The notes: a model not told the origin generated them from the sequence alone. Shown: positions 43,397-52,238, counted from the first letter of the stretch. The stretch is 54,100 nt of DNA from Paraburkholderia sp. CNPSo 3274 (GCF_024206475.1 NZ_JAMBPR010000062.1:1-54100); one strand, 5' to 3'. Numbers and translations: made by a program.

Positions 43397-44955
43397 TGCG
43401 GAGCCTCGTTCGATGCGTTGATGTCTGCTGCTTCGGCGTGCGTCAGCGAAAGGCCGAGCTGCGCGCGGCGCGCGAGCCACGGCGACGGGCGATAGCGCGG
43501 CTCGCCGAGCACGCTGTGGATGTTGCGCAGGATCGTGAGGATCGTGCGCGCGCCCAGCGCGTCGCCGAGCGCGAGCGGGCCGCGCGGGTAGCCCAGGCCC
43601 AGCGTGACCGCGAGGTCGATGTCGCGGGGCGTGGCAATCTGCTTTTGCGCGATGTCGCAACCGATGTTGACGATCGTCGCGACGATACGCTGCGCGACAA
43701 AGCCCGTCGAATCGCGGATCACGGTGACTGGCACACCGTCGGCGGCGAAGAACGCGTGGCCCGCTTCGCATGCTTCGCGCGTGGTGGCGGGTGTCGTCAT
43801 CAGCGTGCGGCGCTTCGCGGTGCCGAGCGGGAACAGCGTGTCGATGGCGACGACGCGGCTCGCGTCGAGCTGCTCGTCGAGCGCGGCGGTCGTGGCGTCG
43901 AGGCCGAGCGGCGCGACGACGATCAGCGAGTCCGCTGCCGGTGTATCGCCTTGGTCGATGGGCACACCCGCTTTCGCTGCGAGCGCGAGCACGGCGTCAC
44001 GCGCGGCGGCGTTGCGGCGGCTCACCCAGACGCGCGCGGGCAGCGCTGTGGGCGCAGCGGGCTCGTCGGGCACCTCCTGCTTGCCATCGACATAGCGATA
44101 GAAGCCTTCACCGGCTTTGCGGCCGACGAGGCCCCCCGCAAGCCGCACGCCGGTAATGGGCGAGGGCGTGAAGCGCGGCTCCTCATAGAACTGGTGATAG
44201 ATCGACTCCATCACCGGATGCGAGACATCGAGCGCGGTGAGGTCTAGCAGCTCGAACGGTCCGAGGCGAAAGCCCGCCTGCTCACGCATGATGCGATCGA
44301 TCTCGACGAAGCTCGCTACGCCTTCGCCCGCCACGCGCAGGCCTTCGGTATTCATGCCGCGGCCCGCGTGATTGACGATGAAGCCGGGCATGTCCTTCGC
44401 GCGCACTGGCGTGTGGCCCATGCGGCGCGCGAGCGCCATGAGCGCGTCGCCGGCCGCGGGATCGCTGCGCAGGCCGTCGATCACTTCGACCACCTTCATG
44501 AGCGGCACGGGGTTGAAGAAGTGATAGCCCGCGACGCGCGATGGATCGCTGCACGCGGCAGCGATGGCGGTAATGGAGAGGGAAGAGGTGTTCGAGACGA
44601 GCAGGCAACGCTCGCTCACCACGGTTTCGAGCTCGCGAAAGAGCGTACGCTTGGCCTCGAGATTCTCGGCGATCGCCTCGATCACGAGATCGCAGAGCGC
44701 GAGTTCATCGAGCGTGTGCGCGCCGCTCACGCGTTCGAGCGCGGCCTTGGCGGCGGCCTCGTCGAGCTTGCCTTTTGCCGCGAGTTTCGCGAAGGTGTCG
44801 GCGAGATAATCGCGCGCGGCGGCGACCGCCTGCGGGTTCGTGTCGTAGAGGCGCACCGAGAGGCCCGCCTGTGCGGCGATCTGGGCGATACCGCGGCCCA
44901 TCGCGCCGGTGCCGACTATGCCGATTGTCTCAATGTTGAAATGATGTGAAGTCAT
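43393..44955 (-). CDS. 3-hydroxyacyl-CoA dehydrogenase (PaaH-like, two C-domains)
   Basis: A 520-residue NAD-dependent dehydrogenase oxidising 3-hydroxyacyl-CoA to 3-oxoacyl-CoA. The N-terminal Rossmann motif GIVGTGAMGRGIAQIAAQAG (about 12-31) is followed by the catalytic NHAGRG and GYHFFNPVPLMKVVEVI region. A first C-terminal domain (about 190-290) and a second one (about 410-490, DSTGFVAQRIVATIVNIG) complete it. This two-domain tail is the PaaH/PaaC type rather than FadB. First gene of the minus-strand operon; the shared upstream region 44956-45063 also serves the divergent GST gene. Confidence 0.9.
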   Translation of the reverse strand: MTSHHFNIETIGIVGTGAMGRGIAQIAAQAGLSVRLYDTNPQAVAAARDYLADTFAKLAAKGKLDEAAAKAALERVSGAHTLDELALCDLVIEAIAENLEAKRTLFRELETVVSERCLLVSNTSSLSITAIAAACSDPSRVAGYHFFNPVPLMKVVEVIDGLRSDPAAGDALMALARRMGHTPVRAKDMPGFIVNHAGRGMNTEGLRVAGEGVASFVEIDRIMREQAGFRLGPFELLDLTALDVSHPVMESIYHQFYEEPRFTPSPITGVRLAGGLVGRKAGEGFYRYVDGKQEVPDEPAAPTALPARVWVSRRNAAARDAVLALAAKAGVPIDQGDTPAADSLIVVAPLGLDATTAALDEQLDASRVVAIDTLFPLGTAKRRTLMTTPATTREACEAGHAFFAADGVPVTVIRDSTGFVAQRIVATIVNIGCDIAQKQIATPRDIDLAVTLGLGYPRGPLALGDALGARTILTILRNIHSVLGEPRYRPSPWLARRAQLGLSLTHAEAADINASNEAPQ

Positions 44956-45063
44956 TGGAAGCCTGGCTCCATGATTGGCCTAGAATAGCACGCTCGTACA
45001 ATTTTATGAAAACGGTTCGGCAGTTTCGATAAGGGAACTGCCCCTCTCAAGGAGGCAACGAGG

Positions 45064-45705
45064 ATGATCAAACTGCACGGTTTCGCGCTTTCGAATTACT
45101 ACAACAAGGTCAAGCTTCTGCTGCTCGAGCACGGCATCGAGTTCGAGGAGGTGCCGAATAAACTGCCGCTCGAAGAGGCGCTGCTCGCGCAGTCGCCGGG
45201 CGGCAAGGTGCCTTTCATCGAAACGGAACAAGGCTTTTTGTGCGAGTCGGAAGTGATCGTCGAGTATCTGGCGGCACGCTTTCCAGAGAAGCACATTTTC
45301 GCGGCGGATCCGTGGCAGGCGGCGAAGGAGCGCGAACTCATCGTCTTCATCGAGACGCATCTGGAGTTGAACGCGCGTGAACTGTACGGCGAGGCGTTCT
45401 TCGGCGGCAAGGCGATGGAAGAGGTCAAGACGACCATGGAAAAGCGGCTGCGCCGCTACGTGGCGGCCTTCAGGCGGATCGCGAAGTTCGCGCCTTACGT
45501 GGCGGGCGAGCAGTTCGGCGCGGCCGATGCAGCGGCGTTCGTGAGCCTGCCGCTTGTGGGCCGCGCGACACAGGCGGTCTACGGCAGCGATTTCCTCGCC
45601 GAAGTGGGCATCGACTGGAAGTCGTATATCAAGCTGATCGGTGAACGCCCGACGGCGCAGCGCGTCAACGCCGACCGCAAGGCGTATATCGAGGCGAACT
45701 CGTAA
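45064..45705 (+). CDS. Glutathione S-transferase
   Basis: A 213-residue GST. The thioredoxin-like N-terminal domain (MIKLHGFALSNYYNKVKLLL) has GGKVPFIETEQGFLCESEVI with the glutathione-binding P and E-S (about 47-66). The C-terminal helical domain is about 85-205. AAGGAGG lies about five bases before the ATG. It is transcribed away from the 3-hydroxyacyl-CoA dehydrogenase operon and converges on the aminotransferase gene. Substrate unknown. Confidence 0.88.
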   Translation: MIKLHGFALSNYYNKVKLLLLEHGIEFEEVPNKLPLEEALLAQSPGGKVPFIETEQGFLCESEVIVEYLAARFPEKHIFAADPWQAAKERELIVFIETHLELNARELYGEAFFGGKAMEEVKTTMEKRLRRYVAAFRRIAKFAPYVAGEQFGAADAAAFVSLPLVGRATQAVYGSDFLAEVGIDWKSYIKLIGERPTAQRVNADRKAYIEANS

Positions 45706-45786
45706 GCGTTGCGGCACTTTGCACATGGTTGCGCGCGATGATCGGGAACGCACTGCCGTTCGCGGATTCATCGCGCGCGAACGACT

Positions 45787-46977
45787 TCAGAGCCGCGCGA
45801 GCCGCTCGAGCGCGGTCGCGAGCGTGCTTTCCTGCTTGGCGAAGCAAAAGCGCACGACGCCCGATTCGTGCGCCTCGTGATAGAACGCTGACACCGGAAT
45901 GGCCGCCACGCCGATCTCCGCTGTGAGCCACTTCGAGAATTCCGCTTCGGGCAGATCGCTGATCGCCGAATAGTCCACGCACTGGAAGTAGGTGCCTGTG
46001 CATGGCAGCAGCTTGAAGCGCGTGTTGGCGAGTCCGGCGCGGAAGAAGTCGCGCTTCTTCTGGTAGAACGCGGGCAGTTCCAGATACGGCTTCGGATCGC
46101 GCAGATATTGCGCGAGGCCGAACTGCATCGGCGTGTTCACGGTGAACACGTTGAACTGGTGCACCTTGCGGAACTCGGCCGTGAGCGGTGCGGGCGCGGC
46201 GACATAGCCCACCTTCCAGCCCGTCACGTGATAGGTCTTGCCGAAGCTCGACACGATGAAGCTGCGCGCGGCCAGTTCCGGATAGCGCGCCACGCTTTCG
46301 TGCGGCTGGCCGTCGTAGACCATGTGCTCGTAGACCTCGTCGGAGAGGATCAGCACGTTGGTGCCCCGCACGATCTCCTCGAGCTTTTGCATGTCCTCGG
46401 CGCGCCACACTGTGCCCGTGGGGTTGTGCGGCGTGTTGATGAGGATGAGGCGCGTTTTCGGCGTGATGGCCGCGGCGAGGCGGTCGAACGGAATCGCATA
46501 GTCGGGCGCTTCGAGCGTCACGAACACGGGCTTGCCGCCCGCGAGTTCGATCGACGGCAAATAGCTGTCGTAGGTCGGCTCGACCACGATCACTTCGTCG
46601 CCCGCGTGCACGGTCGCGAGAATCGCCGTGAGGAGTGCTTGCGTGGCGCCAGCGGTCACCGTGATCTCTCTATTGGCGTCGTAGCGGCGGCCGTACACGT
46701 GCTCGATCTTGTCCGCAATCGCCTCGCGCAGCGCGGCGATGCCTGCCATCGGCGGGTACTGGTTGTGGCCCTCGCGCATGGCTTGCGCGACGGCGTCGAC
46801 GATGCGCGCGTCGCAATCGAAGTCGGGAAAGCCCTGACCCAGGTTGACCGCGCCCTTTTCGGCGGCGAGCGCGCTCATCACGGTGAAGATCGTCGTGCCG
46901 ACGTTCGGCAGACGCGACGGAAAAGAGGGCGTGAGCAGGGTGTCCTGCGAATTCTGCGTGGGATGCGGTGCGTTCAT
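45787..46977 (-). CDS. Methionine-type aminotransferase (YbdL-like)
   Basis: A 396-residue fold-type I PLP aminotransferase. The PLP lysine is in SSFGKTYHVTGWKVGY (about 244-259). Other signatures are NLGQGFPDFD (about 46-55), NTPHNPTGTVW (about 179-189), LSDEVYEHMVYDG, and the carboxylate-binding Arg in ESGVVRFCFAK near the end. The sequence is close to YbdL/KAT-like enzymes that use methionine, phenylalanine or kynurenine; E. coli YbdL prefers methionine. Single gene, converging with the GST gene. Cytoplasmic. Confidence 0.88.
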   Translation of the reverse strand: MNAPHPTQNSQDTLLTPSFPSRLPNVGTTIFTVMSALAAEKGAVNLGQGFPDFDCDARIVDAVAQAMREGHNQYPPMAGIAALREAIADKIEHVYGRRYDANREITVTAGATQALLTAILATVHAGDEVIVVEPTYDSYLPSIELAGGKPVFVTLEAPDYAIPFDRLAAAITPKTRLILINTPHNPTGTVWRAEDMQKLEEIVRGTNVLILSDEVYEHMVYDGQPHESVARYPELAARSFIVSSFGKTYHVTGWKVGYVAAPAPLTAEFRKVHQFNVFTVNTPMQFGLAQYLRDPKPYLELPAFYQKKRDFFRAGLANTRFKLLPCTGTYFQCVDYSAISDLPEAEFSKWLTAEIGVAAIPVSAFYHEAHESGVVRFCFAKQESTLATALERLARL

Positions 46978-47080
46978 GTCGCGGGCGGCAGTCAGGCGTT
47001 GGGACGGGAAAGGTTGATTGTAGGCAAATCGGCGCGGCAGCGGTGATCAGGCCGGGCGCGTGCGCCGCGATGCAGGGGCA

Positions 47081-47596
47081 TCAGGCCTGTGTTGCTTGAA
47101 CTGCGTTTTGCATGCATTCGGCGACGAAGGCGTCGGGCGTCGCGATGCGAAAGCCGAAGTCGCGCGCCACACGCTTCGCGAGCTTGAGCACCGCGCGGTC
47201 CTTCGAGACGAGCCACTGTGCGCCGCTTGCTCGCGCCAATTCCAGAAACTTCTGGTCGTCGCGGTCGCGGCATTGGGGCAGGGGCCGCGCGTCGGCGGGA
47301 AGCTCGGGTAGCTCGATCAGTTCGACGAGCCTGGCCAGCGCGGCGAGCGCGTCCGCTTTCGCGACGCCGCGGCCAGCGAACTGCGGATAGTCGAGCACGT
47401 GAGCCAACTCGGCCTGGCAGCGCGCGTCGATCAGCGCCTGGATCGCGCCGCGCTCGAGCGCCACGCGAATGGGGCGCGTGTGCGGGTCGTCGAACACGAG
47501 GATATCGAGCCAGACGTTCGAGTCGAGAACCACGGGGAGCGCCGCGGCGGCGGCGGGCGAGAGGGATGCTGCGGTTGGGGGCGTGAGGCCGGTCAT
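47081..47596 (-). CDS. PIN-domain protein (putative toxin, no antitoxin seen)
   Basis: A 171-residue PIN-fold protein with acidic residues in VVLDSNVWLDIL (about 22-33), RDRDDQKFLELA and SKDRAVLKLAKR, the usual set for a metal-dependent RNase. It resembles the 'PIN family toxin' group. No small antitoxin gene overlaps it, so a toxin–antitoxin role is doubtful. The start at 47596 skips about 30 upstream in-frame residues that overlap the divergent yaaA promoter region. Confidence 0.75.
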   Translation of the reverse strand: MTGLTPPTAASLSPAAAAALPVVLDSNVWLDILVFDDPHTRPIRVALERGAIQALIDARCQAELAHVLDYPQFAGRGVAKADALAALARLVELIELPELPADARPLPQCRDRDDQKFLELARASGAQWLVSKDRAVLKLAKRVARDFGFRIATPDAFVAECMQNAVQATQA

Positions 47597-47660
47597 TCGT
47601 GAATTCGCTACAATCGGGCTTTCGCCTTTGAACATCGGCACATCGTGCCTGCAAGCCTCT

Positions 47661-48455
47661 ATGATAATCGTTCTGTCGCCGGCCAAATCGCTCGACTATG
47701 ACACACCGGCGCACATCGAAACCCACACCATCCCCGATTTCGTCGACGACGCAGCCGAGCTGATCGCGGGCCTGCGCCGCCTCTCGCCGCAACAGATCGG
47801 TTCGCTGATGAGCATTTCCGACCCGCTCGCGCGCCTGAATTTTCAGCGCTATGCCGACTGGTCGAAGCAGTTCAGCCAGACCAATGCGAAGCAGGCCGTG
47901 CTCGCGTTCAATGGCGACGTCTACGAAGGCTTCAACGCGAAGTCGCTCTCGTCGGCGGATCTCGACTATGCGCAACAGCATGTGCGTGTGCTCTCCGGGC
48001 TCTATGGCTTGCTGCGTCCGCTCGATCTGCTGCAGCCATATCGCCTGGAAATGGGCACGCGTTTCGAAAATGCGCGCGGCAAGGATCTCTACGCGTTTTG
48101 GGGCGAGCGCATCACGCACGCGATCAATGCGCAGATCGAGCACAACCACGCGAAAGCGAAGAAGGGCGCGCGCGTGCTGGTGAACTGCGCGTCGAACGAG
48201 TACTTCAAGGCGGTGAAGCCGAAGAAGCTCGCCGCGCCTGTCATCACGCCGGTATTCGAAGACTGGAAGGGCGGGCGCTACAAGATCATCAGCTTCCACG
48301 CGAAGCGCGCGCGCGGATTGATGGCGCGTTATGCCGTCGAGAACCGCGTTGCCGAGCCCGAAGCGCTCAAGGCGTTCGACGTGGAAGGCTACGCGTTCGA
48401 TGCGGATGCATCGAACGATTCGACCTATGTATTTCGTCGGCGCATCGCCGAGTAA
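47661..48455 (+). CDS. yaaA: Peroxide stress protein YaaA (DUF328)
   Basis: A 264-residue protein beginning MIIVLSPAKSLDYDTPAH, the YaaA signature, with LAFNGDVYEGFNAKSLSSAD and GLYGLLRPLDLLQPYRLEMG later. E. coli YaaA limits intracellular iron and damage during peroxide stress. The fold binds DNA bulges; the biochemistry is incompletely known. It is divergent from the PIN gene with 64 bases between them and a likely -10 at 47609-47614. The C-terminal VLVNCASNEYFKAVK is intact. Confidence 0.92.
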   Translation: MIIVLSPAKSLDYDTPAHIETHTIPDFVDDAAELIAGLRRLSPQQIGSLMSISDPLARLNFQRYADWSKQFSQTNAKQAVLAFNGDVYEGFNAKSLSSADLDYAQQHVRVLSGLYGLLRPLDLLQPYRLEMGTRFENARGKDLYAFWGERITHAINAQIEHNHAKAKKGARVLVNCASNEYFKAVKPKKLAAPVITPVFEDWKGGRYKIISFHAKRARGLMARYAVENRVAEPEALKAFDVEGYAFDADASNDSTYVFRRRIAE

Positions 48456-48484
48456 ATGAACAAGTAAGCGGGAAGGAAAACACC

Positions 48485-49648
48485 ATGACGATTGCCATTA
48501 CCAGCCAGTTCGATGCGGGCGCGATCGAGGTTCTATCGTGCGAGCGCGCCGACGACATCCGCCTGCGCGTGCGAGCGGACAACCAGTCCGAGTTCGCGCA
48601 ATGGTTCTACTTCCGCATCTCGGGCGTGCGCGGCGAGCGTTGCGTGATGACGTTCGAGAACGCCTCGGCCTGCGCATTTCCCGAGGGTTGGCACGACTAT
48701 CAGGCCGCGGCGAGCTACGACCGCGTGAACTGGTTCCGCGTGCCGACCTCCTATGACGGGAAGGAACTCGTCATCGACCACACGCCCGACTTCGACAGCA
48801 TCTACTACGCGTACTTCGAGCCGTATAGCGAAGAGCGTCACGCGGAATTCCTTGGCGCGCTTCAGCAACTGCCGCACGCCGCGCTCACGGAACTCGGCCA
48901 AAGCGTGGAAGGCCGGCCCATGTCGCTGCTCTCGCTCGGCATGCCGGGCGATACCGCGCCTGACGGCAAGCCCAAGAAGACGGTCTGGATCATCGCGCGC
49001 CAGCATCCGGGCGAGAGCATGGCCGAGTGGTTCGTGGAAGGGTTGGTTAAGCGGCTCGCCGGTTGGGGCGATTGGGCGGGCGATCCGGTCGCGCGCAAGC
49101 TGTACGACCGCGCCGTATTCCATATCGTGCCGAACATGAATCCGGACGGTAGCGTGCACGGGAATTTGCGCACCAACGCCGTGGGCGCGAACCTGAACCG
49201 CGAGTGGATGGGGCCGGACGCGCAGCGCAGCCCCGAAGTGCTGGTCGTGCGCGATGCGATCGAAGCCACGGGCGTCGATCTTTTCTTCGACATCCATGGC
49301 GACGAGACGCTGCCCTATGTGTTCGTGGCGGGCTCGGAAATGCTGCCGGGCTTTACCGATCAGCAACGCACGGAGCAGAAGGCGTTCATCGAGGCGTTCA
49401 AGGTGGCGAGCCCCGACTTCCAGGATCAGCACGGCTACGAGGCGAGCCGCTACCGCGAAGATGCGCTCAAGCTCGCGTCGAAGTACATTGGCCATCGCTA
49501 TGGCTGCCCGTCGCTCACGCTCGAGATGCCGTTCAAGGACAACGCCAATCTGCCCGACGAACGCGTAGGCTGGAACGGCGAGCGTAGCGCCGCGCTTGGC
49601 GCTGCGATGCTACAGGCCATCCTGCATCACGTAGAGACGTTCGCGTAA
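48485..49648 (+). CDS. M14-family zinc carboxypeptidase
   Basis: A 387-residue protein. An N-terminal beta-rich domain (about 1-125, WFYFRISGVRGERCVMTFEN) precedes the M14 catalytic domain. Zinc ligands are His174 and Glu177 in QHPGES and His271 in FFDIHGDE, and the catalytic Glu347 is in TLEMPFK. NPDG and GANLNREW (about 219-241) are also family motifs. This two-domain form resembles cytosolic carboxypeptidases (deglutamylase-like). No signal peptide, so it is cytoplasmic. It starts 29 bases after yaaA, ATG with AAGGAA upstream, and ends at a strong terminator. Confidence 0.9.
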   Translation: MTIAITSQFDAGAIEVLSCERADDIRLRVRADNQSEFAQWFYFRISGVRGERCVMTFENASACAFPEGWHDYQAAASYDRVNWFRVPTSYDGKELVIDHTPDFDSIYYAYFEPYSEERHAEFLGALQQLPHAALTELGQSVEGRPMSLLSLGMPGDTAPDGKPKKTVWIIARQHPGESMAEWFVEGLVKRLAGWGDWAGDPVARKLYDRAVFHIVPNMNPDGSVHGNLRTNAVGANLNREWMGPDAQRSPEVLVVRDAIEATGVDLFFDIHGDETLPYVFVAGSEMLPGFTDQQRTEQKAFIEAFKVASPDFQDQHGYEASRYREDALKLASKYIGHRYGCPSLTLEMPFKDNANLPDERVGWNGERSAALGAAMLQAILHHVETFA

Positions 49649-49677
49649 CACGCGGCCCTCGCCACGCAGACGTTAAG

Positions 49678-49717
49678 GAAAGGGGGAAACGGCCTGGCCG
49701 TTTCCCCCTTTTTTTCA
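49678..49717. terminator. Intrinsic terminator, likely bidirectional
   Basis: A near-perfect palindrome around gggggaaacggc and gccgtttccccc with a three-base loop, followed by seven T on the plus side. It ends yaaA–carboxypeptidase and may also serve the convergent gene on the minus strand. Confidence 0.85.
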
Positions 49718-49735
49718 TCGAGAATAGCGAGGAGT

Positions 49736-50410
49736 TCAGTGAGCCGTCGTTTTCTTCTTTGAAGTCGTTTTCTTCGCAGCGGATTTCGTCGTTGTCGATT
49801 TGCTGGACGATTTCGTGCTGCTCGTCGACGACTTGTGGCTCGACTTGTTCGAGGGCGCGTTCTTTGAGCCCTTGCCAGTGGCCTTCTTGGTCGAATGCTT
49901 GCCCTTTCCATGTGTGCCGCCCTGCGACGCTGTGCCGCGCTCGCTCCGTGCGTGCGCCGGCGGGACGGGATCGTTCCAGCTGAACGCGAGCATCTGCTGC
50001 CCGACATAGCCGCAGCGAAACTTCAGATCGTAGGGCGCGTTGCCGCTTTCTTTGGCAATGCCGATGCCGTCGACTGTCACGATCGTATCGACCTTCACGC
50101 GTTGCTTGCCTTCGTCGAACGAGTCGTTCCACGGCGTCACGCTCGCGTGCGCTTTGTCGAACGAACTGGGCGGAAACTCGACGTGATCGAGCGCCGCCGA
50201 CGTGCTTGCTACGAAATCGCCATGCGCCGCGCAGTCCGCGACTAGCGGGTCCGCGTGCATCTGGGTGACGAACTGATTGACGAGATCGTTGTGTTGATCG
50301 AGTTGATCGGCCTGCGCGGCTGGCGCGGCGATGAGCATGAGGCTCGCGGCGCACGCCGCCAGTTGACCGGCTACGAACAAAAGCCGGCGGGATGCATGGT
50401 TGCAGTCCAT
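49736..50410 (-). CDS. Secreted protein with basic histone-like tail
   Basis: A 224-residue protein. It has a signal peptide (about 1-35, cleavage near AAQA-DQ). A globular middle (about 36-152) has two Cys (ADCAAHGDF and FRCGYVG) and the strand-rich stretch RVKVDTIVTVDGIGIAKESG. A tail of about 65 residues made almost only of Lys, Ser, Thr, Gly and Ala follows, ending SKKKTTAH. The tail resembles a histone H1-like or nucleic-acid-binding segment. The middle may belong to the BspC family annotated in Burkholderia; I recall this only tentatively. The role is unknown, probably periplasmic. Confidence 0.7.
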   Translation of the reverse strand: MDCNHASRRLLFVAGQLAACAASLMLIAAPAAQADQLDQHNDLVNQFVTQMHADPLVADCAAHGDFVASTSAALDHVEFPPSSFDKAHASVTPWNDSFDEGKQRVKVDTIVTVDGIGIAKESGNAPYDLKFRCGYVGQQMLAFSWNDPVPPAHARSERGTASQGGTHGKGKHSTKKATGKGSKNAPSNKSSHKSSTSSTKSSSKSTTTKSAAKKTTSKKKTTAH

Positions 50411-50617
50411 CTACTTGCTAGGGAAGAGGGGTGAGACGTCAGGCACCGTAAGATGCTGCGCAGCTGGGTTGAGTTCAATTCGGAAACAATTATTTTGTTC
50501 TGTCTGAGCGGCGGGATCGGCGTAAGCGCTGCTGGGTATGCGCCGATGGTCGATCGCGACGTATCGTCGCGCCCGTCGTCACGTTGCTGGCGGTGCGGCG
50601 TCGAGCTGAGGCAGCGC
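50411..50617. other. Intergenic region before secreted-protein gene
   Basis: Contains the likely minus-strand promoter of the secreted-protein gene (a TTGAAC-like box near 50470, no clear -10) and the 3' end of the permease operon. No gene or repeat recognised. Confidence 0.4.
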
Positions 50618-51301
50618 TCAGGTTCGCGGGCCGCCCAGGCGATAGCGACGCACGTCGTAGGTGGTGACCCAGGCCGGCCGGTAGACGGCGATCAGCGCGG
50701 TCGCCATGCCTGTGAACCAGGCTTCGCCCGAAGCGAGCAGAAATACGCTGAATGCATAACCTGCGGGCACGGTAATCGCCGATCCGCCGTTGAGCGTGAC
50801 ATGGGTGCCGAGCGCGAGATAGGCCGCCGCCGAAACGGCGATGGCCGGCGACACGAAACCCTGGCCGACGATGAACATGAAGAGGTTGCGCGGCAGCCAC
50901 GCGGTGCAGGCGCGCTGCAGCAGCGCCGAAATCGCGACAGGGAAGGCGCCGAATATCAGGAAGGTGAGGGCGACGCCTTCCCAGGGGGCGTCGAAGACAA
51001 GCGCGGCGAGCCCGACGACGATGCCCATGGCGACGAGCGCGAGCCCCCAGTCGAATAGCGTGACCACGAGCGTGGCGCCGAGCAGGTGCAGCACGGTGCC
51101 GTCTTCGAGCCACGCGTTGCTCGCCCACAGCACGGAGATCGCGACGGCGATCGCGAGCCACACGTGCTGGAGCGTCGCGTCTTGCAGACGCTTGAAGGGG
51201 TTCTTCCATAGCGCGAGCGCGAGCAGCCCCACGGTGACAACCCAGGCACCGATTGCAACCCAGAGCGGAAGCGGCGTAAATAGGAACCCCATGTGCTTCA
51301 T
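50618..51301 (-). CDS. CbiM-like energy-coupling factor permease
   Basis: A 227-residue membrane protein with seven or eight hydrophobic segments and the family features GFLFTPLPLWVAIG, AFPVAISALLQRA and CTAWLPRNLFMFIVGQGFVSP. It is annotated in Burkholderia as an energy-coupling factor (ECF) ABC permease, related to cobalt/nickel uptake CbiM/NikM. No ATPase or T component gene is nearby. The start ATG at 51301 lies one base after the TAA of the LuxR-type gene upstream (51303-51305), so it is translated with that regulator. The metal substrate is unknown. Confidence 0.75.
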   Translation of the reverse strand: MKHMGFLFTPLPLWVAIGAWVVTVGLLALALWKNPFKRLQDATLQHVWLAIAVAISVLWASNAWLEDGTVLHLLGATLVVTLFDWGLALVAMGIVVGLAALVFDAPWEGVALTFLIFGAFPVAISALLQRACTAWLPRNLFMFIVGQGFVSPAIAVSAAAYLALGTHVTLNGGSAITVPAGYAFSVFLLASGEAWFTGMATALIAVYRPAWVTTYDVRRYRLGGPRT

Positions 51302-51302
51302 A

Positions 51303-52238
51303 TTACTCGTTGGAAGGCAAGACGTGTGCGCGAGCGAGCACCAGGGCTTCCTCGTCCGCGCTCTCGCTGGCCTCGTCGACCTCGACGGGGCGCACCTGCT
51401 GCGCCGCGGCGGGGTCGCCATAAGGCGTCACCGGCTCCGCGGCGATGGGCAGCGGCGCCACACTGTCGCCTGACAGCAACGGATAGCGAAGCGCCAGACC
51501 TTCACGTGCGCGCAATGGCACCGGGCCGTGTTCGCCGTGCCTGGGCTTCGCCGCCCGCTCGCATCGCGCGCGCAGCACCTGCAGCTGGTTCGCGAGCAAG
51601 CCGTTGTAGATCGCGACGGCCGCCGCGCGATTGGGCGCGCCGAGCTGCTGAAAGATGCTTGTCAGATGGACTTTCACCGTGCCCTCGCTGATGCCGAGCG
51701 CTCTCGCGATCATCTTGTTCGTATTGCCCATATGGACGCAGCGCAGGATCTGCTCCTGTCGTGGTGACAGGTCGACCTTCGGACGCACCTTGCGGGCCTG
51801 TGCGGCGGCCTTGGCGTTGCGCCGGGGCGGCAGGGGCCATGGCGTGCATGGACCGAGCACGTCGGTCGGCAGATGATCGCCGCCGAGCATGATGAGCTCC
51901 AGAAACTTCACGATCAGGAGGGAGTCCGTGGTGCGCCGGATGATGCCGCGGGCGCCTTCGTTGATGAGCGCGCGCACGGTCGTGGGCGTCTCGGTGCTGT
52001 CGACCAGTATGGCCACGGGCAGGCCGCGGTGCCGCATGACAAAGTGGCGCAGTTCGCCGGCGCGGATGCCGTCGTGCCAGTCGATCACGATCAGGTTGGG
52101 GGTGAACCGTTGCATGGCGCGCTCAGCGCTGCGCCAGTCCGGCGCATCATTGAAGCGTGCGCGACGGTCGATTTGTCTTAACAGCGCCTTGAGCCCTTCG
52201 CGCCTTTCGGCGTCCGGATTGAGTACAACGAACCGCAT
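51303..52238 (-). CDS. LuxR-type regulator with degenerate receiver
   Basis: A 311-residue protein with a receiver-like domain (about 1-122) and a LuxR HTH (about 157-215, LSPRQEQILRCVHMGNTNK, then ISEGTVKVHLTSIFQQLGAP). A C-terminal extension of nearly 90 residues, rich in Ala/Pro/Glu, follows and is not usual in the family. The receiver keeps a possible phosphate acceptor D53 in LIVIDWHD. It lacks the N-terminal acidic pair and the Lys of typical receivers (GIIRRTTDS instead), so it may not be phosphorylated. AGGAGG is eight bases before the ATG. It is followed at once by the CbiM-like permease gene. Confidence 0.8.
   Translation of the reverse strand: MRFVVLNPDAERREGLKALLRQIDRRARFNDAPDWRSAERAMQRFTPNLIVIDWHDGIRAGELRHFVMRHRGLPVAILVDSTETPTTVRALINEGARGIIRRTTDSLLIVKFLELIMLGGDHLPTDVLGPCTPWPLPPRRNAKAAAQARKVRPKVDLSPRQEQILRCVHMGNTNKMIARALGISEGTVKVHLTSIFQQLGAPNRAAAVAIYNGLLANQLQVLRARCERAAKPRHGEHGPVPLRAREGLALRYPLLSGDSVAPLPIAAEPVTPYGDPAAAQQVRPVEVDEASESADEEALVLARAHVLPSNE

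Noticed and set aside
47081..47596. Toxin–antitoxin module around the PIN protein
   Set aside because: No small antitoxin ORF lies beside it; the neighbours are a housekeeping aminotransferase and divergent yaaA.
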